From Lachnospiraceae bacterium UBA3732 (GTDB lineage: Bacteria > Bacillota > Clostridia > Lachnospirales > Lachnospiraceae), in the NCBI GenBank assembly GCA_002372545.1, contig DFHD01000006.1, forward strand, positions 1 to 8,967: 8,967 nt of DNA, written 5' to 3'. Made by a program: the position numbers and the translations under genes. How positions within the stretch are numbered: the first letter of the stretch is position 1; every line of letters starts with the position of its first letter. Under the pieces are notes generated by a model. That model was not told the DNA's origin. It ran no database searches and saw nothing but the letters and a program-made list of their open reading frames with translations. Shown here in pieces: positions 1 through 5,958 of the stretch.

Positions 1-1989
1 AAGGTTACGGACGGAAGCATTTCGGTTAACGAATCGCTCCTTACCGGTGAAGCGGATGAAATTCTGAAGAGAAGAAACTCGGATCTTATGTCCGGAAGCT
101 TTGTGGTGAGCGGCAAGTGCTACGCCACGCTGACCAGAGTGGGCCGGAATTCCTATATCTCCCAGCTGACGGAGAAGGCGAAGGCCATGCCCAAGGGCGA
201 GCAGTCGGAAATGATCCGGGATATCAACCTGATCATCAAGGTGGCCGGCATCGCCATCATCCCCATGGGAATCCTGCTCTTTATCCAGAGCTTTTTCGTT
301 ACCCATGCGGGCTTCTCCAAGAGTATCGATTCCATGGTGGCGGCAGTGATCGGTATGGTGCCGGAGGGACTTTACCTTCTGGTCAGTATAGCTCTTGCGC
401 TCTCATCCATGCGGCTGGCCAAGAAAAAGGTGCTTTTGCATGATATGAAGAGTATTGAGACTCTGGCCAGAGTCAATATATTCTGTGTGGATAAAACCGG
501 TACCATTACGGATAACCAGATGGATGTCAGAGGCGTTTATCCGCTGATGGAAATGTCCGACGAGGAAGGCGTGGAGCGGCTCATTGGCGCCTATACCCAG
601 CTTGTGCCGGATAACAACCAGACCATGGATGCCCTTCGGAATTACTTTAAGGATGCAGGTATCATGCAGGCTACCCATGTGCAGCCCTTTTCTTCCAAGA
701 CCAAATACAGCTCGGTGATGACGCTCGAAAGAGAGTATCGTCTGGGTGCGCCGGACTTTCTTCTGGAGGGACCGCTCATCAACCGTTACGAGGAGCAGAT
801 CTCCGAATTCGAGGAGCAGGGGCTCCGTGTGCTTTCCTTTATCGCTATTGAAGGCGGCGTGATCCGTCCGCTGGCTTTTATCACGATCGAGAACCATATC
901 CGTGCGGACGCCATCGATACCTTCCGGTATTTCCGTGAACAGGATGTGGAGATCAAGGTTATCTCCGGCGATAATCCCCTTACAGTTTCCAAGATCGCCG
1001 AGCGTGCGGGGATTGAAAATTCGGACTGCTACATTAACGCCATGGAACTGGATACCCAGGAGAAGATCGCAGATGCCGTAAAGAAATATACGGTTTTCGG
1101 CCGTGTTACGCCGGAGCAGAAAAAGATGATCATCGACAGCCTGAAGGAGCAGGGCAATACGGTAGCCATGACGGGCGACGGCGTCAACGATATTCTGGCC
1201 ATGAAGGATGCGGACTGCTCCATTGCCATGGGAAGCGGTTCCGAAGCGGCTATGCAGGCGGCCCAGGTTGTCCTGCTGGATTCCGACTTCTCGCATATGA
1301 CGAATATTGTGTCCGAGGGAAGAAAGGACATCAACAATATTGAGCGTTCGGCTACGCTCTTCCTGGTTAAGAATATATTCTCGGTTCTTCTGGGTATCTT
1401 CTCGGTAATCTGGCTGGATATGTATCCGCTGAAGCCTGCCCAGATCAGTCTGATCAGCGGCTTCAATATAGGCGTGCCGGCCTTTCTGCTGGCGCTGGAA
1501 TCAAATACGAAGCGCCAGGGCAAGCATTTCCTGAAGAGGATTCTTTTGAAAGCATTGCCGGCGGCCCTGACGGCCTTTGTGGTCATTGCGGCTATGGCGA
1601 AGTTCGGCGAGGAGTTTAAGTTCAATATCGATGATATTTCGGTCTCCTCCACGTACCTTTTTGCCATTGTGGGCTTCATGATCCTGATCTTTATTTCGCG
1701 GCCCATGAACCGATACCGCTACGGCGTTCTGGTGGTCTGCGTGATCGGGCTTCTTCTGACCAGCGTATTCTTCCGGAATCTCTTTTCCATTACGCCCATT
1801 TCCAAGCAGTGTTTTATGCTGCTGGTGATCTTCGCCATCTGCACAGAGCCCTTCTTCCGCTATCTGACATGGCTGGCGGAGCGGATCGACCAGGCGTTTT
1901 ATAAGAGAAAAGAAAAACGGGAGATCCGCCGGGAAATGCGCCACAAGATCCGGAAGATTGACGAGGCAAGGCAGGACGGAGAGTTCTGA
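1..1989 (+). CDS. Cation-transporting P-type ATPase (CtpE-like), 5' end cut by window edge
   Basis: ATP-driven membrane pump for a cation, inferred to be divalent (Ca2+-like). The reading frame is open from base 1, before the first ATG at 88, so this is a 3' fragment of about 662 residues; the family is usually about 750-900. In order are: the actuator-domain TGE loop (LLTGE, bases 37-51); two membrane helices (about 225-305 and 325-415), the second with the ion-binding PEGL motif; the phosphorylation motif DKTGT with its aspartate at 490-492; a nucleotide-binding domain in which the usual KGAPE reads LGAPD (742-756); the ISGDN stretch (961-975); the hinge motif TGDGVND (1171-1191); then about six C-terminal membrane helices and a Lys/Arg/Glu-rich cytoplasmic tail. 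PEGL and the missing KGAPE lysine resemble mycobacterial CtpE, described as a Ca2+ pump. Substrate identity is inference; Mn2+ or Mg2+ cannot be excluded. No convincing terminator follows. Confidence 0.93.
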   Translation, partial: KVTDGSISVNESLLTGEADEILKRRNSDLMSGSFVVSGKCYATLTRVGRNSYISQLTEKAKAMPKGEQSEMIRDINLIIKVAGIAIIPMGILLFIQSFFVTHAGFSKSIDSMVAAVIGMVPEGLYLLVSIALALSSMRLAKKKVLLHDMKSIETLARVNIFCVDKTGTITDNQMDVRGVYPLMEMSDEEGVERLIGAYTQLVPDNNQTMDALRNYFKDAGIMQATHVQPFSSKTKYSSVMTLEREYRLGAPDFLLEGPLINRYEEQISEFEEQGLRVLSFIAIEGGVIRPLAFITIENHIRADAIDTFRYFREQDVEIKVISGDNPLTVSKIAERAGIENSDCYINAMELDTQEKIADAVKKYTVFGRVTPEQKKMIIDSLKEQGNTVAMTGDGVNDILAMKDADCSIAMGSGSEAAMQAAQVVLLDSDFSHMTNIVSEGRKDINNIERSATLFLVKNIFSVLLGIFSVIWLDMYPLKPAQISLISGFNIGVPAFLLALESNTKRQGKHFLKRILLKALPAALTAFVVIAAMAKFGEEFKFNIDDISVSSTYLFAIVGFMILIFISRPMNRYRYGVLVVCVIGLLLTSVFFRNLFSITPISKQCFMLLVIFAICTEPFFRYLTWLAERIDQAFYKRKEKREIRREMRHKIRKIDEARQDGEF

Positions 1990-2085
1990 TCGGGGAATTT
2001 TTAATCCGGGTGTGACGGATGATGAGGATGAATATTATGTGTTAAGCAACAAAAGAGCAATAAATATTTGTATCCGGCTTCTCCG

Positions 2086-2115
2086 TTGACATTACAGGGT
2101 AAAATGGAGTAAACT
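2086..2115 (+). promoter_or_regulatory. Sigma-A-type promoter for the 84-aa/DUF1858 gene pair
   Basis: A perfect TTGACA (-35) at 2086-2091 is followed after 18 bp by TAAACT (-10, 4 of 6 matches) at 2110-2115. This puts transcription start near 2122, about 45 bases ahead of the ATG at 2168. It lies in the 178-base gap after the P-type ATPase, which otherwise shows nothing recognisable, and suggests that the two small genes have their own transcript. Confidence 0.6.
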
Positions 2116-2167
2116 ACAGTTGGATTTTTGAGTTACATAAGCAGTACGGATAGACGGAGGGAATAAA

Positions 2168-2422
2168 ATGGGACAGGTCCCGGAATATGTTGAGGACTAC
2201 CTGAAGCTGATCGAGAATGCGCTTCAGAAAAAATACAATCTGAGTGCCTCAGGGGCAAGGCAGGCAGTGCAGGAATCTGCCGTGAGAAGTATCCTCTGCG
2301 GCGATAACGAGGCCATGAGACAGTACCAGATGCATCAGGATCTGGATAAAACAGTGGATGACGTGTTTAAGCAGTTTAAGTATAATCCCGGAGACCAGGC
2401 GCCGAGAAAGGATAACCGCTGA
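2168..2422 (+). CDS. Small hypothetical protein (84 aa), unrecognised
   Basis: I do not recognise the family. The product is short, soluble and charged, with no signal peptide or membrane segment. It looks mostly helical (YVEDYLKLIENALQKKY near the N-terminus, then a second helix through RQAVQESAVRSIL), has one cysteine (residue 44, ILCGDN) and ends in a basic, polar tail. The start is well supported: GGAGGG at 2156-2161 lies 6 bases before the ATG, and a promoter lies about 50-80 bases upstream. The next gene begins about 35 bases after the stop with no terminator between, so the two are probably co-transcribed. Small size and context do not indicate a function. Confidence 0.75.
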   Translation: MGQVPEYVEDYLKLIENALQKKYNLSASGARQAVQESAVRSILCGDNEAMRQYQMHQDLDKTVDDVFKQFKYNPGDQAPRKDNR

Positions 2423-2457
2423 ACGAGAAGGGTTAACAGAAAAAGAGGATGAGCGGA

Positions 2458-2910
2458 ATGAAACAGGAAGAAGTATTTAACGCAGGGAATGCGGATATCG
2501 GAACGATCAGGACGGTGGAAACCGGTGCGTATGGAGCGGCAGAGGAAGAAATGGCTTTCGGAAGCACGAAGGAAGGCGAAATGAATGAACCAGTATACCG
2601 GAAACCCGGCGATAAGAAAAAGGAAGAGCTTGTGCCGGATGAGGAAGGGATCATTCCGTTTATCGATCAGGATATGCTGATCGGGGATATCATCGACGCC
2701 TATCCGGATGCCTCGCTGGTGTTCATGCGCTGCGGTATGTATTGCATCACTTGCCCTGCCTCCCAGATGGAAACGCTGGAACAGGCCTGCGCTGTTCATG
2801 GACTGGAGGCTGAGGATGTAGCTAAGGTTCTGAATGATTATCTGACCGAGCAGGCGCGAGTGGCTGAGGAAGAGGCGGCGGATGCTTCGGCGGATGTGCC
2901 GAATGACTGA
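2458..2910 (+). CDS. DUF1858 / hybrid-cluster-associated redox disulfide domain protein
   Basis: The C-terminal half matches the DUF1858 domain (hybrid cluster protein-associated redox disulfide type): about residues 65-130, with the pattern DMLIGDIIDAYPDAS, then RCGMYCITCPASQ, then ETLEQACAVHG and a closing helix. Cysteines are at 92, 96, 99 and 111; C96-x2-C99 is the family's conserved redox pair. The family is thought to be thiol/redox or metal-cluster related, with no proven reaction. The first 60 residues are acidic, low in order and not part of the domain; family members are often only about 70 aa. Start choice: ATG 2458 has AGAGG at 2444-2448 with 9-base spacing. ATG 2449 is in frame, but that same AGAGG abuts it directly, so it is less likely. 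A third in-frame ATG at 2581 (GGAAGG at 2571-2576) would give a 109-aa protein close to the bare domain. It probably shares a transcript with the 84-aa gene. Confidence 0.85.
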   Translation: MKQEEVFNAGNADIGTIRTVETGAYGAAEEEMAFGSTKEGEMNEPVYRKPGDKKKEELVPDEEGIIPFIDQDMLIGDIIDAYPDASLVFMRCGMYCITCPASQMETLEQACAVHGLEAEDVAKVLNDYLTEQARVAEEEAADASADVPND

Positions 2911-2985
2911 TGGCCGGCGGAGCCCCCTGTTAGCAGCAGCGGCCTGTCTGCCGTGTCATTGTTGGACAGATCTGTTCGATTTTTC

Positions 2986-3014
2986 TTGACAGGGATATTT
3001 TTTTATGATAATAT
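2986..3014 (+). promoter_or_regulatory. Extended -10 promoter of the riboswitch-DUF3137-lemA transcript
   Basis: A perfect TTGACA at 2986-2991, then a 17-bp spacer, then TAATAT at 3009-3014 preceded by TG one base upstream (extended -10, TGaTAATAT). The predicted start is near 3021, only a few bases before the first strand of the riboswitch P1 helix at 3025. That fit supports both the promoter and the riboswitch call. Confidence 0.8.
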
Positions 3015-3024
3015 CCGTTTCAAT

Positions 3025-3199
3025 ATAGAGCAAGGGAGTAGCGCCCCGGTTTCATTTACAGAGGTTTTTTGGCGCTGAACTGTTCGGGCAGACATGAGCT
3101 TTTTTCGGACAGGCAGATGCCGGTGAAACAGGGTTGCATGGATCGTCATCACGATTATAAGAATCCGGTTATGCAGCAATTCAGCGAGACTTGAACTAT
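3025..3199 (+). promoter_or_regulatory. yybP-ykoY family (Mn2+) riboswitch aptamer
   Basis: Several hallmarks of the yybP-ykoY aptamer occur in order. P1 is formed by ATAG (3025-3028) and CAAG (3031-3034) pairing with CTTG (3190-3193) and CTAT (3196-3199). The family loop GGGAGTAGC is at 3034-3042. P2 is CCC.GTTTCA (3045-3054) with TGAAAC.GGG (3124-3133), enclosing an inserted arm with its own hairpin CTGTTCG/CGGACAG (3080-3086 and 3106-3112). P3 is TTGCAT/ATGCAG (3134-3139 and 3171-3176), carrying the conserved TCGTCA (3143-3148) and CCGG (3165-3168) of the second metal-site loop. The 3' closing segment AGCGAGACTT (3183-3192) resembles the family's GCAAGACCTT. Known members bind Mn2+ and usually control Mn2+ exporters or other membrane proteins. 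Identification is by memory of the consensus, not a covariance-model score; the P2 arm is longer than usual. Confidence 0.82.
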
Positions 3200-3235
3200 C
3201 AGCAAAGGCTCATAGTTTGTGTCTCGCTTTTGTTA
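3183..3235 (+). terminator. Intrinsic terminator = riboswitch expression platform
   Basis: AGCGAGAC (3183-3190) pairs perfectly with GTCTCGCT (3221-3228), and AACTAT (3194-3199) with ATAGTT (3212-3217). The three bases between can form two G-T pairs and one T-T mismatch, giving a nearly continuous 17-bp stem. The apical part adds AGC/GCT (3201-3203 and 3208-3210), and TTTTGTT follows. The 5' arm is the same sequence that closes the aptamer (junction plus P1 3' strand), so aptamer folding and terminator folding exclude each other. Ligand-bound aptamer should allow read-through, that is an ON switch, as known for many Gram-positive yybP-ykoY elements. Confidence 0.85.
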
Positions 3236-3256
3236 TACAAGAAGGGAGGTGATGGT

Positions 3257-4384
3257 ATGCGGCAGAACAGTGAAATCAATACAGATGTAAGAGCAATGGG
3301 CATTGCCGGCTCTGTAGATGAACTGAATATGCTGAAAAGCAGGCAGAACGTAGGCATATGCAGCATAGGAATTGCTGTGATCCTGATGGTGCTCACAGCG
3401 ATTTCTCCTATATTTCTGCTTTTTTCCATAGCGTTTATCGTTTTTGGCATAATCAAGCTGAGGGGTACAAACCGGTCCTTCAAGCTGATCTACAAGCAGC
3501 TGTTTGTGGAGGAACCGCTCCGGCGGAATTTCAGCAACGTGATCTATCATTGGGATAAGGGCTTTACCAGCGATGCGGTAAGTCAGTTCGGCCTTTGCTG
3601 TATGGGAAACCGCTTCCATTCAGAGGATTATATCTGTGCCGGTTATAACGGCGTAAATTTCGAGCTGTCTCAGGTAAAGGTGCAGTATCATACCTCTTCG
3701 GGAAAAAGCTCCCATACCGTCACTTACTTTGACGGAAGGATGATGGTTGTGGATTTTCCGGAGAAGATGGTACTGTCGGTGCAGATCTTTTCTGACAATT
3801 TCGCATATCGGGGAAGGCAGCTGACGGGCCTGAGAGACGAGAAGGTGGAAATGGAAAGCGTGAACTTCAATAAGCACTTTGATGTTCGGGCGGTGAACCC
3901 GCATGATGCGTTCTATCTTCTGACTCCGCAGTTCATGGAGCGCCTGGAGCTTCTGCTGAAGAAGTATCACAGTATTGCGGTTCACGTATCTAACGGAAAG
4001 ATGTTCATCGGCATGAAGGAGCCTTATAACGATGCCTTTGATGCGAAACGGGGAGTGAAAAGCATATCCTATCCTGATGAAATGGCAAAGGTGCAGGGAG
4101 ATATAGACGATATCAAGGCGATCATCAGCATCGTGAAGGATATGCAGAACCGTCCCGGCCCTGTAAAGAATGACCGGATGCAGCTGGATCAGTCGCTGAA
4201 GAATGTAAATCTGCAAAACACATTTATGTTCGGCGGAGCGGCCATGATGCAGCGGAATGTCATGCGGCAAAATGTCATGCCTCAGGATATCGTGCGGCAG
4301 AATACCATGCCTCCGGATGCGTTGCCGCAGCAGGGGGATGGAACGACGGTTAAGGATTTACTGAAACAGCAGATGCAGCCTTAG
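3257..4384 (+). CDS. DUF3137 family membrane protein (375 aa)
   Basis: Function unknown; a DUF3137-type protein commonly encoded beside LemA. Residues 31-49 and 51-67 form a two-helix membrane hairpin near the N-terminus. The soluble domain (about 75-255) carries the family-like pattern of a beta-rich region: YHTSSGKSSHTVTYFDGRMMVVDFP (142-167 region), then the VEMESVNFNKHFDV stretch and LLTPQFMERLELLLKK. A helical segment follows, then a Met/Gln/Asn-rich tail (about 329-358) made of imperfect five-residue units such as QRNVM, RQNVM, RQNTM. The start is ATG 3257 with a strong site (AGGGAGGTGAT at 3243-3253); the frame stays open back to a TTG at 3191, but that lies inside the terminator hairpin and has no ribosome site. 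Expression should depend on the Mn2+ riboswitch. lemA follows after 99 bases without a terminator, so the two probably form one operon. The family call rests on recalled motifs. Confidence 0.83.
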   Translation: MRQNSEINTDVRAMGIAGSVDELNMLKSRQNVGICSIGIAVILMVLTAISPIFLLFSIAFIVFGIIKLRGTNRSFKLIYKQLFVEEPLRRNFSNVIYHWDKGFTSDAVSQFGLCCMGNRFHSEDYICAGYNGVNFELSQVKVQYHTSSGKSSHTVTYFDGRMMVVDFPEKMVLSVQIFSDNFAYRGRQLTGLRDEKVEMESVNFNKHFDVRAVNPHDAFYLLTPQFMERLELLLKKYHSIAVHVSNGKMFIGMKEPYNDAFDAKRGVKSISYPDEMAKVQGDIDDIKAIISIVKDMQNRPGPVKNDRMQLDQSLKNVNLQNTFMFGGAAMMQRNVMRQNVMPQDIVRQNTMPPDALPQQGDGTTVKDLLKQQMQP

Positions 4385-4392
4385 CCGCATGG

Positions 4393-4453
4393 GTAGATAG
4401 TTTAGGAAATGTAGATGATTTGGAAACGTAGATAATTTAGGAAATGTAGATGG
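4393..4453 (+). repeat. 18-bp tandem repeat array between DUF3137 and lemA
   Basis: Three and a half head-to-tail copies of a unit close to GTAGATRATTTAGGAAAY: 4393-4410 (18 bp), 4411-4427 (17 bp), 4428-4445 (18 bp) and a partial copy at 4446-4453. It fills most of the 99-base gap between the two genes. It is followed by a small hairpin GCCGC/GCGGC (4453-4457 and 4463-4467) and the lemA ribosome site. The repeats are not translated in frame with either gene. Confidence 0.85.
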
Positions 4454-4483
4454 CCGCGGAGGGCGGCAGAAAGTGAGGAGTAT

Positions 4484-5026
4484 ATGAAATACGTTGTAAT
4501 TGGTGTTATTGCTTTGTTAGTTATACTGGTGATCTGGTTCATTTCCACGTCCAACGGGATCAAAACAGCTAGGCTGAAGGTGAAGGAAGCGTTATCCGGC
4601 ATCGATGTGGCGCTGACCAAAAGATATGATGTTCTGACAAAGATGCTGGATGTAGTGAAGGGCTATCAGGCGTATGAAAGAGAAACCCTGACCCAGCTGG
4701 TAAGGCTTCGTTCCGGCATGAGCATGAACGAAAGACAGGAAGCTTCAAACAGGATGGATCAGCTTTCCGGCCAGATCCGGCTTCTGGCTGAGAATTATCC
4801 GGAGCTTCGCTCCAGTCAGAATTTTGCAGAGCTGCAGAGAAGCATTGTGGATGTGGAAGAGCATCTGCAGGCATCCCGCAGACTGTACAATGCGAATGTG
4901 ACGGCTTACAACAATAAGATCATCATCTTCCCCAACAGTATTGTTGCCGGAATGATGGGGGCAACCCAGGAACAGCTCTTCGAGGCTGATGCAGCGAAGA
5001 GACAGGACGTCAAGATGACCTTCTGA
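4484..5026 (+). CDS. lemA: LemA family membrane protein
   Basis: LemA proteins are small membrane-anchored helical-bundle proteins found widely in bacteria. Their biochemical role is not settled. This one is 180 aa, the normal family length. Residues about 4-20 form a single N-terminal membrane anchor (VVIGVIALLVILVIWF), after which the helical bundle carries the family signature: SGIDVALTKRYDVLTKMLDVVKGY (38-61), AENYPELRSSQNFAELQ, the ARRLYN-like SRRLYNANVTAYNNKI, and the FPNSIVAG loop near the C-terminus. The start is ATG 4484 with GAGGAG at 4475-4480, slightly close (3 bases). It lies 99 bases behind the DUF3137 gene and should share its riboswitch-controlled transcript; LemA and DUF3137 are frequent neighbours, which suggests a joint role at the membrane. 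Confidence 0.95.
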   Translation: MKYVVIGVIALLVILVIWFISTSNGIKTARLKVKEALSGIDVALTKRYDVLTKMLDVVKGYQAYERETLTQLVRLRSGMSMNERQEASNRMDQLSGQIRLLAENYPELRSSQNFAELQRSIVDVEEHLQASRRLYNANVTAYNNKIIIFPNSIVAGMMGATQEQLFEADAAKRQDVKMTF

Positions 5027-5050
5027 TGTATCAAGCCTGTTTTTTAGACC

Positions 5051-5073
5051 GTTTTCACGGCGGTTTTCACGGC
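5051..5073 (+). repeat. 12-bp tandem duplication downstream of lemA
   Basis: GTTTTCACGGC occurs at 5051-5061 and again at 5063-5073 with a 12-bp period. It sits between the lemA stop and the long inverted repeat. ACCG (5048-5051) can pair with CGGT (5061-5064) ahead of a short T run, but this 4-bp stem is too weak to call a terminator. Confidence 0.6.
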
Positions 5074-5082
5074 CGGCGATAC

Positions 5083-5181
5083 CCTCCGGGGGCGCCCAAA
5101 CCCATAGGGCTCCGAACAAGCACTCTGATCCTATGAATTGATCGTGCGTTCGGAGTCCTATTAGTTTGGGCGCCCCGGAGG
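5083..5181. repeat. Long imperfect inverted repeat (about 100 bp hairpin) between convergent genes
   Basis: The outer arms at 5083-5101 and 5164-5181 (core GGGCGCCCAAAC / GTTTGGGCGCCC) are complementary apart from one bulged G. The middle arms ATAGGGCTCCGAAC and GTTCGGAGTCCTAT pair with one G-T. The inner parts GCAC..GATC and GATCGTGC close a loop near 5131-5139. CGGCCG at 5070-5075 and 5189-5194 could extend the stem across a 7 x 7 internal loop. There is no clear U-tract on either side. The 189-base gap between lemA (+) and the ABC ATPase gene (-) is mostly this element. It may act as a barrier to convergent transcription, a processed small RNA, or a REP/MITE-like repeat. Confidence 0.8.
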
Positions 5182-5215
5182 AGGCTTTCGGCCGCTGATT
5201 TTCCCGGGCATATGA

Positions 5216-5914
5216 TCAGGCGGTCATCTGCCGCGCATTCACGCTTCGAAAGGTGGCCAGCTCGCCATCCACGATACGGATCAGCTTTGTGCCGTAGCGG
5301 GAAGCTTCCTCGGAATGCGTAACCTGGATGATGGTCTTGCCGTAATCCTTATTGATCCTGCTGAAGAGTTCCATCAGCCGCATACCGGTTTTGGTGTCCA
5401 GGTTGCCGATCGGTTCATCCAGGAACAGGATATCCGGATCGAAGACCAGAGCCCGTGCAATGGCCACTCTCTGCTGCTGTCCGCCGGAAAGTTCCCGGGG
5501 AGTCAGATTTCTTTTGTCTGCCAGACCGATCAGTTCCAGACATTCCTCCAGGCGGTCCTTTTTCACCCGCTCGCCCCTGAGGCTTACGGGGAGGGAAATA
5601 TTATCTGCGACACTGAGGTTCGGGACAAGATTGTAAAACTGGAAAACAAAGCCAATCTCATGGTTTCGCATGCGGCAGAGCGCCTTATCGGAAAGCTTGC
5701 CCAGATCCTTTCCGTTTATCAGTACCTGGCCGGATGTGGGCTGATCCAGTCCGCCCAAAAGGTAGAGCAGAGTGGACTTACCGCTTCCGGAGGGACCCAT
5801 GATGGAAACAAATTCGCCCTCCTCCACGTCAAAGCTGATATCCTTCAGAACCGGTGTAAACTGGCTGCCATTCACAAAAGTCTTCTTTATATTCTTCACT
5901 TCGATCTTACGCAT
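5216..5914 (-). CDS. ABC transporter ATP-binding protein (MacB/LolD-type)
   Basis: This is the cytoplasmic ATPase that powers the FtsX-type permease encoded just upstream. It is 232 aa, normal for the LolD/MacB/FtsE-like class. Visible motifs are Walker A GPSGSGKST (residues 40-48), Q-loop glutamine 92 in FQFYNLVP, signature LSGGQQQR (142-149), Walker B ILFLDEP (162-168), D-loop GNLD (170-173) and the switch histidine 200 in VTHSEE. The residue before the D-loop is Ile (DEPIGNLD), where this class nearly always has Thr. The start ATG at 5914 has GGGAGG (complement of 5923-5928) about 8 bases ahead. It follows the permease gene by 44 bases with no terminator, so the two form an operon. The class moves lipoproteins, peptides or antibiotics out of or across the membrane; the substrate here cannot be told. 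Confidence 0.95.
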   Translation of the reverse strand: MRKIEVKNIKKTFVNGSQFTPVLKDISFDVEEGEFVSIMGPSGSGKSTLLYLLGGLDQPTSGQVLINGKDLGKLSDKALCRMRNHEIGFVFQFYNLVPNLSVADNISLPVSLRGERVKKDRLEECLELIGLADKRNLTPRELSGGQQQRVAIARALVFDPDILFLDEPIGNLDTKTGMRLMELFSRINKDYGKTIIQVTHSEEASRYGTKLIRIVDGELATFRSVNARQMTA

Positions 5915-5958
5915 TTTCTTTTCCTCCCGATAAGTATATTATTCTTTTCATTTCCTGT

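Noticed and set aside
403..1296. Long open frame on the - strand opposite the P-type ATPase
   Set aside because: Antisense shadow of a clearly coding region; the translation has no recognisable domain and no ribosome site was seen.
1990..2010. Terminator after the P-type ATPase (ATCCG / CGGAT)
   Set aside because: Short stem with no T-tract downstream.
2912..2944. Terminator after the DUF1858 gene (GGCCG / CGGCC)
   Set aside because: Only a 5-bp stem with a 23-base loop and no T run after it.
3048..3061. 14-bp identity GGTTTCATTTACAG with 8517-8530
   Set aside because: One exact match of this length is not surprising in a window of about 9 kb; the two contexts (riboswitch P2, ABC leader) differ and flanks do not match.
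3191..3256. Upstream extension of the DUF3137 gene to a TTG at 3191
   Set aside because: It lies inside the terminator/riboswitch 3' strand and has no ribosome site, whereas ATG 3257 has an excellent one.
4393..4453. CRISPR array
   Set aside because: Units are directly contiguous with no unique spacers, so this is a simple tandem repeat.
5002..5045. lemA terminator from ACAGG / CCTGT followed by six T
   Set aside because: The stem is 5 bp with a very long loop and overlaps the end of the gene; the T run alone is not sufficient.
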